Assembly: GCF_001267885.1 (NCBI RefSeq)
Contig: NZ_CP012382.1
Location: forward strand, 1,116,001-1,180,000
Length of the DNA stretch: 64,000 bases
Direction of reading: 5' to 3'
DNA from: Streptomyces ambofaciens ATCC 23877
Lineage (GTDB): Bacteria > Actinomycetota > Actinomycetes > Streptomycetales > Streptomycetaceae
The notes under the pieces were generated by a model. That model searched no databases, was not told where the DNA came from, and saw nothing but the letters and a program-made list of their open reading frames with translations. Below, in pieces: positions 33,979-42,123 of the stretch (within the stretch, counting starts at the first letter, position 1; every line of letters starts with the position of its first letter). Both the position numbers and the translations under genes were made by a program.

Positions 33979-34047
33979 GGCAAGGGGTCGGGCGGCGCGC
34001 CGACGGCCCGGGCGGTCGCGTCGACGTGGACGGCCGGGGTCGCCGGG

Positions 34048-34332
34048 TCAGGCGGCGCCGCCCTTCCCCGCCCGACCGAACTGCTCGTCCAGCACGGACA
34101 GGCGGCGCCAGTACTCGTCCTCGTCGATCTCGCCGGAGGCGAAGCGGTGACCGAGTACGGTGACGGGCGAGTTGTCCTCGACGGTGGACGGCCGCCCGGG
34201 CCCGCGGCGCCCGCGCCACACGGTGCGTCGCAGCAGGGCGACGCCGCCGACGACGACCAGCGCCCAGATCACCGGGAAGAGCAGGATCCACGGGCCGGGC
34301 CCGCCGTCGGCGAAGTGTGCCAGGGTCTGCAT
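34048..34332 (-). CDS. SHOCT-domain membrane protein
   Basis: A 94-residue protein. One membrane helix (about 12-33, GPWILLFPVIWALVVVGGVALL) is followed by a basic stretch and a C-terminal SHOCT motif (LGHRFASGEIDEDEYWRRLSVLDE in two blocks, RFASGEIDEDEYWRRL). SHOCT is a short oligomerisation-type motif found at protein ends. ATG at 34332 is chosen because GAGGAG lies 9 bases upstream; a TTG at 34341 directly abuts it. It is a stand-alone gene of unknown role. Confidence 0.83.
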   Translation of the reverse strand: MQTLAHFADGGPGPWILLFPVIWALVVVGGVALLRRTVWRGRRGPGRPSTVEDNSPVTVLGHRFASGEIDEDEYWRRLSVLDEQFGRAGKGGAA

Positions 34333-34523
34333 GTCGTCCAACTCCTCGGTGGCGATGTCCTACGTGTCGCTTCCGAGCGTCCCTCCGCCGGGGGTCCCGG
34401 TCGTCGTACGGCCGGCGTCAGTGCGCGTACCTCGCGGGGAGTACTCCACCCCCGGTTCTCCTGCTTCCCGCGCCTCGCCGGCCCTGAGCGGGTCCTGCGG
34501 GGCAACGCCGTAGGCTCGGGCGC

Positions 34524-34922
34524 ATGTTGAGACTCGGTATCCCTGTCATCGGTGTCACGGACGTGCCCCGCGCCGTGGAGTTCTGGACCGCTGCGCTGGA
34601 CCTGGTCGTCTCGGAGGAGTGGACGAGCGAGACCTGGCGGACGCTCGATCACGCCGACGGCTCGGGACGCGCTCTCGGTCTGATGCGCAGCGCCTCGCCG
34701 GCCGAGCCGCGTCCCCGCCTCCATCTGGACCTTTTCACGGACACGGAGGAGGAACAGCGGGCGGAGGTGCGGCGGCTGATCGGTCTCGGTGCCCGGACCG
34801 TCGACTGGGACCTGTACCCGCCCGACCCCGACTTCGTCGTCCTCGCCGATCCGGACGACAACATCTTCTGCGTCGTCGACCTGAGCCGCGCCCCCAGCGG
34901 CGGCAGCCGGCCGACGCCCTGA
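34524..34922 (+). CDS. VOC/glyoxalase-like protein
   Basis: A 132-residue single-subunit VOC protein. The N-terminal GIPVIGVTDVPRAVEFW and the C-terminal DFVVLADPDDNIFCVVDL are the two beta-alpha-beta modules. The metal-binding positions are not all canonical. The -10-like TAGGCT ends only about 7 bases before the ATG, so translation may be leaderless. It is convergent with the ROK gene. Dioxygenase, antibiotic-binding and glyoxalase roles all exist in this fold, and nothing here selects one. Confidence 0.8.
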   Translation: MLRLGIPVIGVTDVPRAVEFWTAALDLVVSEEWTSETWRTLDHADGSGRALGLMRSASPAEPRPRLHLDLFTDTEEEQRAEVRRLIGLGARTVDWDLYPPDPDFVVLADPDDNIFCVVDLSRAPSGGSRPTP

Positions 34923-34962
34923 CCGGACGGTCCGTCCCGCTCCCGGTCCCGGACGCCACCCG

Positions 34963-36198
34963 CTAGGCCGACGCGCCCAGCGGGTCGTCCAGGACCGGCT
35001 GCCAGGCCAGTTCGGCCGCGCCGACCAGGCTGTTGTGGTCCAGGCCGCAGGGCAGGATGGGCACTCCGCCGCTCTGCCCCCACAGGCTGCGGTCGGCGAC
35101 GACGGCCCGCAGGCGCTCGGCGTCGGCGTCGAGCAGTGAGCGGTGGAGCCCGCCGAGGATGATGCGGTCCGGGTTGAGGATGTTCACCAGACCGGCGAGG
35201 CCCAGACCGAGGCGGTCGATGAGGGTCTCGGTGGCGGTGCGGACGGCCGGGTCGGTGTAGTGGTCGCGGATCAGGTCGTTGGACTGCTGGAGGAGGGACA
35301 CCTCGGGTCCCGGCTCCCGGCCGGCCGCGGTCAGGAAGGCCAGGGGGTCGGTCTCCACGTCCAGACAGCCCCGGCTGCCGCAGTGGCAGGGGCCGCCCTC
35401 GGGGTTGACGGTGAGGTGTCCGACCTCCAGGGCGAGACCGGAACTGCCGCTGTGCAGACGGCCGTCGAGGACGAGCGCACCGCCGACGCCCCGGTGGCCG
35501 GTGGCCACGCACAGCAGGTCGCGCGCGCCGCGACCGGCACCGTGCCGGTGCTCGGCGAGTGCCGCGAGATTGACGTCGTTCGCGGCGAACGCCGGTCCCT
35601 CGATGCCGGCGGCGCGCACCTGCTCGGCGAAGATCCGCCGCACGGGTGCGCCGGCCGGCCAGGCCAGGTGGAGCGGGTTCAGGGCCAGGCCCTCCGGCTC
35701 CGCGACGGCGGACGGTACGGCGAGTCCGGCACCGACGCAGCGCCGTCCGGTCTCCCGGAGGAGTTCCGCACCCGTCTCGACGACGGAACCGAGCACCTTC
35801 GCCGGATCGGCGTCGACGACCTCGCAGCCGGGCGCGGTGGCGACGATACGGCCCCCGAGGCCGACCAGGGCGGCGCGGAACCCGTCGGAGTGGACCTGGG
35901 CGGCGAGGGCGACGGGGCCGTCCTCGGCGACCGTGAGACGGTGCGAGGGGCGGCCCTGCGAACCGGCCGCCGCGCCGGGCCTGGCGTCGACCCGGATCAG
36001 GCCCAGTGCCTCCAGTTCGGCGGCGACCGCGCCGGCGGTGGCGCGGGTGACGCCGAGTTCCGCGGTGAGGACGGCCCGGGTGGGGGCGCGTCCGGTGTGC
36101 ACGAGCTCCAGCGCGGGACCGAGCGCGCCGCGCCCCCGGTCCAACCGCGTCCTGGAGGTGGTCCCTTCCCCCGCCCGGGGGTCCGCCTTGCCGGTCAT
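34963..36198 (-). CDS. ROK-family transcriptional regulator
   Basis: A 411-residue ROK repressor. The N-terminal winged helix (TRAVLTAELGVTRATAGAVAAELEALG in two blocks) precedes a sugar-kinase-like domain with a GHRGVGGALVLDG segment, the ROK zinc motif GPCHCGSRGCLD and NILNPDRIILGG. The ATG lies inside the stop region of the AlkB gene (ATGA, 4-base overlap), so the two are translationally coupled on one message. ROK regulators respond to sugars or sugar phosphates; the nearby amino-sugar module at 38084-40781 is a possible target. The effector is unknown. Confidence 0.88.
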   Translation of the reverse strand: MTGKADPRAGEGTTSRTRLDRGRGALGPALELVHTGRAPTRAVLTAELGVTRATAGAVAAELEALGLIRVDARPGAAAGSQGRPSHRLTVAEDGPVALAAQVHSDGFRAALVGLGGRIVATAPGCEVVDADPAKVLGSVVETGAELLRETGRRCVGAGLAVPSAVAEPEGLALNPLHLAWPAGAPVRRIFAEQVRAAGIEGPAFAANDVNLAALAEHRHGAGRGARDLLCVATGHRGVGGALVLDGRLHSGSSGLALEVGHLTVNPEGGPCHCGSRGCLDVETDPLAFLTAAGREPGPEVSLLQQSNDLIRDHYTDPAVRTATETLIDRLGLGLAGLVNILNPDRIILGGLHRSLLDADAERLRAVVADRSLWGQSGGVPILPCGLDHNSLVGAAELAWQPVLDDPLGASA

Positions 36199-36866
36199 GG
36201 GGGCGAGTCTAGGCTTTGGAAGCCGCTGACCCGCAGCGTGAGGTTCAGACGCCCGGTGAGTCCCAACGCGGGCGGTGCGGTGCCCGCGTGCACCCGCGGC
36301 ACCCCGTGGTACGCCTGCCGGGACGGCCCGCCGAAGACGAACAGGTCGCCGCTGCGCAGTTCGACGTCGGTGTAGGGGCGGGTCCGGGTCTCGGGGTTGC
36401 CGAAGCGGAACACGCAGGTGTCGCCGAGGCTCAGGGAGACCACCGGCGCGTCGGACCTCTCGTCGGCGTCGCGGTGCATGCCCATGCGGGCGTCGGCGTC
36501 GTAGAAGTTGATCAGCGCGATGTCGTAGGGCGCCTCCGCCACCGCGTCGGCGCCCAGTGCGTCCGTCACCGCCCGGCGGCCCAGCTCGCCCAGCCGGTCG
36601 GGGAAGGGCTTCACGGGCGCGCCGTCGCCGTCGACGACGGTGCGCGCGTAGGCGTACGGGTACCAGTGCCAGCCGAGGCACACCTGCCGGGCGGTCATGG
36701 TGCCGCCGCCGGGAGTGCGGACCGTGCGCAGTCCGGCCGGTGGGCGGGCCCACTCGCGGCAGGCGCGCAGCAGGTCGCGCTGCCGCCCGGGGTCCAGCCA
36801 GTCGGGCAGGTGGACGGCGCCGGGCGCGATCTCGGTACGGGCCCTGGGGAACAGCTCGGCGTCCAT
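36195..36866 (-). CDS. AlkB-like 2-oxoglutarate/Fe(II) dioxygenase
   Basis: A 223-residue protein of the AlkB demethylase family, which reverses N-alkyl damage in DNA or RNA. The Fe(II) ligands are visible in GMHRDADE (His and Asp) and AYHGVPRV (His), and the 2-oxoglutarate arginine lies in GRLNLTLR. WHWYPYAYA and INFYDADARMG are typical AlkB nucleotide-contact segments. The ATG at 36866 gives MDAELFP; a start at 36875 is also possible. It overlaps the ROK gene by 4 bases, an unexpected pairing of a repair enzyme and a sugar-type regulator. Confidence 0.9.
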   Translation of the reverse strand: MDAELFPRARTEIAPGAVHLPDWLDPGRQRDLLRACREWARPPAGLRTVRTPGGGTMTARQVCLGWHWYPYAYARTVVDGDGAPVKPFPDRLGELGRRAVTDALGADAVAEAPYDIALINFYDADARMGMHRDADERSDAPVVSLSLGDTCVFRFGNPETRTRPYTDVELRSGDLFVFGGPSRQAYHGVPRVHAGTAPPALGLTGRLNLTLRVSGFQSLDSPP

Positions 36867-36942
36867 GCCTCCCATCCTGCCCGGCCCGGCCCCGCTCCGC
36901 CCGACCCGGCCTGAGCTGCGGCTCGGCTAGCCTGGACGCACG

Positions 36943-38094
36943 ATGAACGACCGCAGCGACCGTATGACGACACCGTGGGGCGAGTTCGCGCTCGCTCGTT
37001 TCCCCGAGGACCCGCGTGACCGGCTCCGCGCCTGGGACGCCTCCGACGCGTACCTGCTCCGGCACCTCGCGGAGCGGGAGGTCCCGCTGTCCGGCACCGT
37101 CGTGGTGGTCGGCGACCGCTGGGGCGCGCTGGTGACGGCGCTGGCGGCACACCGGCCGGTGCAGGTCACCGACTCCCACCTCACGCGGGAGGCCACCCGC
37201 GCCAACCTGGAGCGGGCCGGCGTCGAGCCGGGTGCCGTGCGCCTGCTGACCACGCAGGACCCGCCGCCGGACCGCGTCGACGTGCTGCTGGTGCGGGTGC
37301 CGAAGAGTCTGGCGCTGCTGGAGGACCAGTTGCTGCGGCTGGCGCCCGCCCTGCACGAGGGCACGGTCGTCGTCGGCACCGGGATGGTCAAGGAGATCCA
37401 CACCTCGACGCTCAGGCTCTTCGAGCGGATCGTCGGGCCGACCCGGACCTCGCTGGCCGAGAAGAAGGCCCGGCTCGTCTTCTGCACGCCCGACCTCTCG
37501 CTGAAGCGGCCCGCCAACCCCTGGCCGCTCACCCACCGGCTCCCCGACGACGTCGGTCCGCTCTCCGGCCTGGAGGTCGTCAACCACGCGGGTGTCTTCT
37601 GCGCCGACCGCCTCGACATCGGCACCCGCTTCTTCCTCGGGCACCTGCCGGACGCCGGCGCCCGGCACGTGGTGGACCTGGGCTGTGGCAACGGTGTGGT
37701 GGGTACGGCGGTGGCGCTGGCCGACCCCGGGGCCGAGGTGCTGTTCACCGACGAGTCCTTCCAGGCCGTGGCCTCGGCGCGGGCGACGTACCGGGCGAGC
37801 GGGGCCGCGGGGAAGGCCGAGTTCCGGGTCGGCGACGGGCTGGAGGGGGTGCCGGACGGCAGTGTCGACCTGGTGCTCAACAACCCGCCCTTCCACTCCC
37901 ACCAGGCGACGACCGACGCCACCGCCCGGCGGATGTTCGCCGGGGCGCGGCGGGCGCTGCGCCCCGGCGGTGAGCTGTGGGTGGTCGGCAACCGTCACCT
38001 GGGCTACCACGTCACGTTGCGGCGGCTGTTCGGCAACAGCCACCTGGTGGCGAGCGACCCGAAGTTCGTGGTGCTGAAGGCCGTCAGGAAGTAG
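36943..38094 (+). CDS. RlmG/RsmC-like rRNA guanine-N2 methyltransferase
   Basis: A 383-residue two-domain class I methyltransferase. The N-terminal half is an inactive methyltransferase-like domain. The C-terminal half has the SAM motif VVDLGCGNGVVG and the catalytic NNPPFH motif (LVLNNPPFHSH) used for exocyclic amino groups of guanine. Length and arrangement match RlmG (23S rRNA) and RsmC (16S rRNA); the two are not separable here. A -10-like TAGCCT ends about 9 bases before the ATG, so a very short leader is likely. The 3' end overlaps the aldolase gene by 11 bases, tail to tail. Confidence 0.86.
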   Translation: MNDRSDRMTTPWGEFALARFPEDPRDRLRAWDASDAYLLRHLAEREVPLSGTVVVVGDRWGALVTALAAHRPVQVTDSHLTREATRANLERAGVEPGAVRLLTTQDPPPDRVDVLLVRVPKSLALLEDQLLRLAPALHEGTVVVGTGMVKEIHTSTLRLFERIVGPTRTSLAEKKARLVFCTPDLSLKRPANPWPLTHRLPDDVGPLSGLEVVNHAGVFCADRLDIGTRFFLGHLPDAGARHVVDLGCGNGVVGTAVALADPGAEVLFTDESFQAVASARATYRASGAAGKAEFRVGDGLEGVPDGSVDLVLNNPPFHSHQATTDATARRMFAGARRALRPGGELWVVGNRHLGYHVTLRRLFGNSHLVASDPKFVVLKAVRK

Positions 38095-38944
38095 CCGGGG
38101 CGACCACCCGGATGATCGAGGCCACCGTCCGCACCATGGCCTCCCGGCCCGCCGTGAGATAGCCGCGCGAGTCGGCCGCGTCGGGGCGGGCGGCCAGGTA
38201 CTCCCTGATCGCGCCGGTCATGGCGAGGTTGAGGGCGGTGCCGACGTTGACCTTGGCGATGCCGCCCTCGACCGCCGCCGTGAGCTCGTCGTCCGGGACC
38301 CCGGAGGAGCCGTGCAGGACGAGCGGCACCTCCAGCGTGCCGGAGAGTTCCTTGAGCAGGTCGTGGTCGAGGGCGGCGGTGCGGGTCGTCATGGCGTGGG
38401 AGCTGCCGATGGCGACGGCCAGGGCGTCCACGGAGGAGTCGGCGACGAAGGCCCGCGCGTCGGCGGGCCGGGTGCGGGCCCCCGGCGCGTGGGCGTCGAG
38501 CGGCGGTGCACCGTTCTTGCCGCCGACCTCCCCCAACTCGGCCTCGATCCACAGTCCCTGGGCGTGTGCCCAGTCGGCGGCGGCGCGGGTCGCCGCGAGG
38601 TTCTCGGCGTACGGCAGCCCGGAGGCGTCGTACATCACGGAACTGAACCCGGCGTCCGGGGCCTGGCGCAGCAGCCCGTCGCTCTGGACGTGGTCGAGGT
38701 GCAGGGCGACGGGCACGGCGGCGCCCTCGGCGGCGGCGACGGCCGCGCGGGCCAGCGGCAGCAGGCGGCCGTAGCGGTACTTCACGGCGTTCTCGCTGAC
38801 CTGGAGCACGACGGGGCTGTGCACGGACTCGGCGCCGGCCACGACTGCCTCGATGTGCTCCAGGGTGATGACGTTGAAGGCGGTGACGGCGGAGCGCGCG
38901 GTGGCGGCGCGGCCGACCAGGTCGCCGGTGGTGGCGAGGGGCAC
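38084..38944 (-). CDS. class II fructose/tagatose-bisphosphate aldolase family protein
   Basis: A 286-residue class II aldolase of the FbaA/GatY/KbaY group. Zn-binding His are in ALHLDHVQSD, with a second set in the GEVGGKNGA and LVLHGSSGVPDDEL motifs, and the phosphate loop in GIAKVNVGT. It is the downstream partner of the SIS protein 46 bases away on the same strand, an arrangement found in galactosamine and tagatose pathways. The most likely reaction is cleavage of tagatose-1,6-bisphosphate to triose phosphates. Specificity is inferred from context. Confidence 0.87.
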   Translation of the reverse strand: MPLATTGDLVGRAATARSAVTAFNVITLEHIEAVVAGAESVHSPVVLQVSENAVKYRYGRLLPLARAAVAAAEGAAVPVALHLDHVQSDGLLRQAPDAGFSSVMYDASGLPYAENLAATRAAADWAHAQGLWIEAELGEVGGKNGAPPLDAHAPGARTRPADARAFVADSSVDALAVAIGSSHAMTTRTAALDHDLLKELSGTLEVPLVLHGSSGVPDDELTAAVEGGIAKVNVGTALNLAMTGAIREYLAARPDAADSRGYLTAGREAMVRTVASIIRVVAPATS

Positions 38945-38990
38945 GGTCTCTCCCTTCCCGGGCGTCGGGGCGCGGGTGTCGGGGCGGGCG

Positions 38991-39872
38991 TCAGGGGGCG
39001 AGGATCACCGAGCGGGTGAGGTGCCGGGGCCGGTCCGGGTCGAGACCCCGGGCGGCGGCGACGGCCACGGCGAGCCGCTGGGCGCGGACCAGTTCGGCGA
39101 GCGGGTCGAGGTCGCCGGGCACCCACAGCGCGCCGGTGTCCCGGACCTGGCCGGCCAGCCCCTCCGGCGCCTCGCCGAGCATCCAGGTCGCCGTGCCGGC
39201 GGTACTGATGCTGATGGGGCCGTGTCGGTACTCCATCGCCGGGTATGCCTCGGTCCAGGACAGAGAGGCCTCCCGCATCTTCAGGCCGGCCTCGTTGGCC
39301 AGTCCGACGGTCCAGCCCCGGCCGAGGAAGGTGAACTGGGTGCACTCGACGAGCCCTTCGGGCAGCTCGGCAGCGAGGGCGGTGCGGGCGTCGGTGACGA
39401 CCGCGTCGGTGTGCAGCCCCAGGTGGGCCCGGAGCAGGGTGAGGGCGGTGGTCGCGAACCGGGTCTGCACGACCGAGCGTTCGTCCGCGAAGTCGAGGAC
39501 CACCACGTCGTCGGCGGCTGTCATGACGGGGGTGTCCGGGTCCGCGGTGAGCGCGACGGTGCGGGTGCGGCCCCGGAGCGCGGAGAGCAGCTCCAGCACT
39601 TCGGTGGTGGTGCCGGAGCGGGTCAGGGCCACGACACGGTCGTACGCGCGGCCCCGCGGGAACTCGGAGGCGGCGAAGGCGTCCGTCTCGCCCGCCCCCG
39701 CGGCCTCGCGCAGCGCGGCGACCGACTGCGCCATGAAGTACGAGGTGCCGCAGCCGACGACCGCCACCCGCTCCCCCGCCGCGGGGAGCACCGCCGTGTG
39801 CCGTGCCGCCTGTTCGGCGGCGCGTGTCCAGCACTCGGGCTGGCTGTTGAGCTCGTCCTCGACAAACGTCAT
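38991..39872 (-). CDS. SIS-domain sugar isomerase/deaminase (AgaS-like)
   Basis: A 293-residue protein with two SIS domains resembling the isomerase half of GlmS. Visible blocks are VVGCGTSYFMAQSV, VALTRSGTTTEVLE, FLGRGWTVGLANEAGLKMREAS and AMEYRHGPISI. AgaS-type enzymes deaminate and isomerise galactosamine-6-phosphate to tagatose-6-phosphate. The ATG at 39872 has GGGGAG 8 bases upstream; an in-frame ATG at 39881 is a less well supported alternative. It heads the aldolase operon and diverges from a DeoR gene, matching an aga-type amino-sugar module. Confidence 0.83.
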   Translation of the reverse strand: MTFVEDELNSQPECWTRAAEQAARHTAVLPAAGERVAVVGCGTSYFMAQSVAALREAAGAGETDAFAASEFPRGRAYDRVVALTRSGTTTEVLELLSALRGRTRTVALTADPDTPVMTAADDVVVLDFADERSVVQTRFATTALTLLRAHLGLHTDAVVTDARTALAAELPEGLVECTQFTFLGRGWTVGLANEAGLKMREASLSWTEAYPAMEYRHGPISISTAGTATWMLGEAPEGLAGQVRDTGALWVPGDLDPLAELVRAQRLAVAVAAARGLDPDRPRHLTRSVILAP

Positions 39873-39912
39873 GCCGCACACTCCCCATCGGGCAGGCTGA
39901 TTGTTCCTGCAA

Positions 39913-39940
39913 GATATAGCGGTTTTTCAAGCACAATCAA
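39913..39940 (-). promoter_or_regulatory. promoter of the SIS-aldolase operon
   Basis: On the reverse strand TTGATT (39940-39935) is followed after 16 bases by TATATC (39918-39913). The -35 lies within the direct repeats at 39927-39943, so a bound regulator would interfere. Confidence 0.5.
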
Positions 39941-39943
39941 GCA
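39927..39943. promoter_or_regulatory. direct repeat TCAAGCA with 10-base period, likely DeoR operator
   Basis: TCAAGCA occurs at 39927-39933 and again at 39937-39943, exactly one helical turn apart, between the divergent SIS and DeoR genes. DeoR-family proteins commonly bind short direct repeats of this spacing. Confidence 0.55.
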
Positions 39944-40001
39944 TTCTGGGGGAAGAGTGCGGTGCGCTAGGGTCGCGGGAGATCGAGGAACGGAGGCGCG
40001 G

Positions 40002-40781
40002 ATGTCGCGCGACGCCCGCTGGAAGGCGCTGCTGGAGCTGCTCGTCGAGCGCGGCCGGCTGGACGTCGAGGAGGCGGCGACCGAGCTGGAGGTCTCGGCC
40101 GCGACCATCCGCCGCGACTTCGACCGGCTGGCCGAGCAGCAGATGCTGGTGCGCACGCGCGGGGGCGCGGTCGTGCACGGGGTGTCGTACGAACTGCCGC
40201 TGCGCTACAAGACCGCCCGCCGGGTCTCGGAGAAGCAGCGCGTCGCGCAGGCGGTCGCCGCCCTGGTGGCACCCGGCGAAGCGGTCGGGCTCACCGGGGG
40301 CACGACCACCACCGAGGTGGCGCGCGCCCTGGCCGTGCGCGCCGACCTGGCCTCCGGTACGCCCGCGTTGACCGTGGTCACCAACGCGCTCAACATCGCC
40401 AACGAGCTCGCCGTCCGGCCCCAGTTCAAGATCGTGGTGACCGGCGGGGTGGCCCGGGCGCAGTCGTACGAGCTGATCGGGCCGCTGGCGGACGGGGTGC
40501 TGGGGCAGATCACCGTCGACGTGGCGATCCTCGGCGTCGTCGCCTTCGACGTGGCCCACGGCGCCGCGGCCCACGACGAGGCGGAGGCGGCGATCAACCG
40601 GCTGCTGTGCGAGCGCGCCGAGCGCGTGGTCGTGGCCGCCGACTCCAGCAAGCTGGGCCGGCGGGCCTTCGCCAGGATCTGCGCGGCCGAGTCGGTGGAC
40701 ACGCTGGTCACGGACGATGCGGCCGACCGGGACCTGGTGCGGGACTTCGAGGAGGCGGGGGTCCGGGTCGTCCTGGCCTAG
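40002..40781 (+). CDS. DeoR-family regulator, probably of the amino-sugar module
   Basis: A 259-residue repressor. The HTH is GRLDVEEAATELEVSAATIR and the following RRDFDRLAEQQMLVRTRGGAV. The sensor has VGLTGGTTTTEVA, VVTNALNIAN, VTGGVARAQSYELIGPLA and VVVAADSSKLGRRAF. The ATG at 40002 follows CGGAGG. It diverges from the SIS-aldolase operon with a 129-base intergenic region holding a repeated TCAAGCA. It is therefore the obvious local regulator, with a phosphorylated sugar as probable inducer. Confidence 0.9.
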   Translation: MSRDARWKALLELLVERGRLDVEEAATELEVSAATIRRDFDRLAEQQMLVRTRGGAVVHGVSYELPLRYKTARRVSEKQRVAQAVAALVAPGEAVGLTGGTTTTEVARALAVRADLASGTPALTVVTNALNIANELAVRPQFKIVVTGGVARAQSYELIGPLADGVLGQITVDVAILGVVAFDVAHGAAAHDEAEAAINRLLCERAERVVVAADSSKLGRRAFARICAAESVDTLVTDDAADRDLVRDFEEAGVRVVLA

Positions 40782-40783
40782 GG

Positions 40784-40874
40784 GCGTGTGCCCCTGGTCC
40801 CTCACGGCCGCGCGGCGCGTACCCCCGGTCCGTCACGGCCGCGGCGTGCACCCCTGGTCCGTCACCGCCGCGCG
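40784..40874. repeat. three imperfect copies of a ~29-base unit
   Basis: Three adjacent units share the core CCCCYGGTCCSTCACSGCCGC. They begin just after the DeoR stop. The copies differ at a few positions and no coding frame is supported. Confidence 0.7.
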
Positions 40875-40958
40875 GTCGTGACGGGCCGTCACCCTCCGGG
40901 CGGCTCCAGGGAGCGCCGGGCCGTCCCGGGGGCCGGACGGTGCCGACGTCCGCCGGCG

Positions 40959-41936
40959 TCAGTGCCCGTGCTCCTCGGAGTGCTCCGTCGGAGCGGACGG
41001 GGCGGGATCCTGCGCGCCCGGTGCCGTGCCGGCCCGCACGGTGAAGGCCGCGGTGTGGACCCTGCCCTGGTGCTGGAAGTCCAGGAAGAGGCGGTAGGTG
41101 CCGGGACTGGGCGCGGTGGCCGTGAAGGAGATCTCCGGGCCGGGCTTCGTGGTGCCGTCGCCGGGCTCGCCGTTCGGGTGGACGTGGAGGTACGCGAGGT
41201 CGCCGGAACGCAGGGCGACCAGGTGGCCGTAGGCACCGAGGTAGGGCTGCAGGTCGGTGACGGGCTCACCGTCGCGGGACACCTTCAGCTTCAGCTCGCT
41301 CGCCCTGCCGGGGCGCAGTGATCCGTCGAGCCGGACCTGGTAGTCGCCGGTCCGGACCGTGCGGTTCGGGGCCGGCACGCGCGCGGGGTCGTACCGGCCG
41401 GAGGCGGCGAGGTCGGCGCCGAGGGTGAGGCCTTCGGCACCCTTCCCCGCCGGGGTGAAGTCGGCGAAGACACGGTAGCCGCCCGCCCGGGGCAGGTCGA
41501 CGGGGGTGCTCCAGGTGCCGTCGGCGGCGCGGGTGGGGTGCAGGTGGCGGTAGGTGACCAGGTCGCGCGAGGCGAGGATGAGGTGCAGCTCCTTGTCGTG
41601 CTCGCGCTGGTAGGCGGTGACCGCCTTGCCGCTGCCGTCCCGGACGGTGAAGCGCAGCTCGGTGCGCTGACCGGCGGTGACGCGCGCAGTCGCGAGGTCG
41701 AGGGTGTAGCCGTTCTCCGAGATCTGCAGTCCGCCGGGCGGGGTGCTCTCGTGCCCGTCGTGGCCGCCGCCCTCCTCCCGTCCGGGCTGTTCCGCCGAGG
41801 GCCGGCCGTGCGTCTCGTGGGGTGCGGACGCGTTGTCGGCGACGAGCGGGTCCACCCCCTTGCCGACGCCGTAGGCGGTGCCGAAGGTGGCGGCCAGCGC
41901 GGCGGCGAACGCGGTGATCCTCAGTCCGGTGTGCAT
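40959..41936 (-). CDS. secreted histidine-rich protein, probable copper-related
   Basis: A 325-residue protein. An N-terminal signal or anchor segment (RITAFAAALAATFGTAYG, about 5-22) precedes a His-rich patch (HETHGR, HDGHES) and several predicted beta-sandwich repeats (for example YTLDLATARVTAGQRTELRF and YQVRLDGSLRPGRASELKL), each typical of extracellular domains. The C-terminus ends EHSEEHGH, another His cluster. Its promoter carries a CsoR-type operator facing the CopZ-CopA promoter, so copper control is likely. It may bind or buffer copper outside the cytoplasmic membrane. I do not recognise a named family. Start at 41936 follows GAGGGAGACG. Confidence 0.78.
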   Translation of the reverse strand: MHTGLRITAFAAALAATFGTAYGVGKGVDPLVADNASAPHETHGRPSAEQPGREEGGGHDGHESTPPGGLQISENGYTLDLATARVTAGQRTELRFTVRDGSGKAVTAYQREHDKELHLILASRDLVTYRHLHPTRAADGTWSTPVDLPRAGGYRVFADFTPAGKGAEGLTLGADLAASGRYDPARVPAPNRTVRTGDYQVRLDGSLRPGRASELKLKVSRDGEPVTDLQPYLGAYGHLVALRSGDLAYLHVHPNGEPGDGTTKPGPEISFTATAPSPGTYRLFLDFQHQGRVHTAAFTVRAGTAPGAQDPAPSAPTEHSEEHGH

Positions 41937-41996
41937 GGCGGTCGTCTCCCTCTGATGCCGGGCCTGGCGCTCGCACGAGGCCTCTTCATGCACTTC

Positions 41997-42024
41997 ACCA
42001 TACCCCTGGGGGGTAATGAGTCAA
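41997..42024 (-). promoter_or_regulatory. promoter of the His-rich protein gene, with CsoR-type operator in its spacer
   Basis: On the reverse strand TTGACT (42024-42019) is followed after 16 bases by TATGGT (42002-41997). TACCCC-TGG-GGGGTA at 42001-42015 fills most of the spacer. Confidence 0.6.
42001..42015. promoter_or_regulatory. CsoR-type copper operator 1
   Basis: TACCCC-TGG-GGGGTA is a perfect inverted repeat with a 3-base centre, the form of known actinobacterial CsoR operators. It lies in the leftward promoter. Confidence 0.7.
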
Positions 42025-42038
42025 GCGACTCGGAAGAC

Positions 42039-42067
42039 TTGCCCTAGGTACCCCCTAGGGGTATACA
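42039..42067 (+). promoter_or_regulatory. promoter of copZ-copA
   Basis: TTGCCC (42039-42044) is followed after 17 bases by TATACA (42062-42067), about 57 bases before the CopZ start. The second CsoR-type operator lies almost wholly in its spacer. Confidence 0.55.
42049..42063. promoter_or_regulatory. CsoR-type copper operator 2
   Basis: TACCCC-CTA-GGGGTA has the same arms as operator 1 and begins 48 bases after it. No CsoR gene is in this window, so the repressor is encoded elsewhere. Confidence 0.72.
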
Positions 42068-42123
42068 TGAAGGCGGCCGGGGATACCCCCCGGCCGTACC
42101 CGCACCGCCTCACGGAGGAAGTC

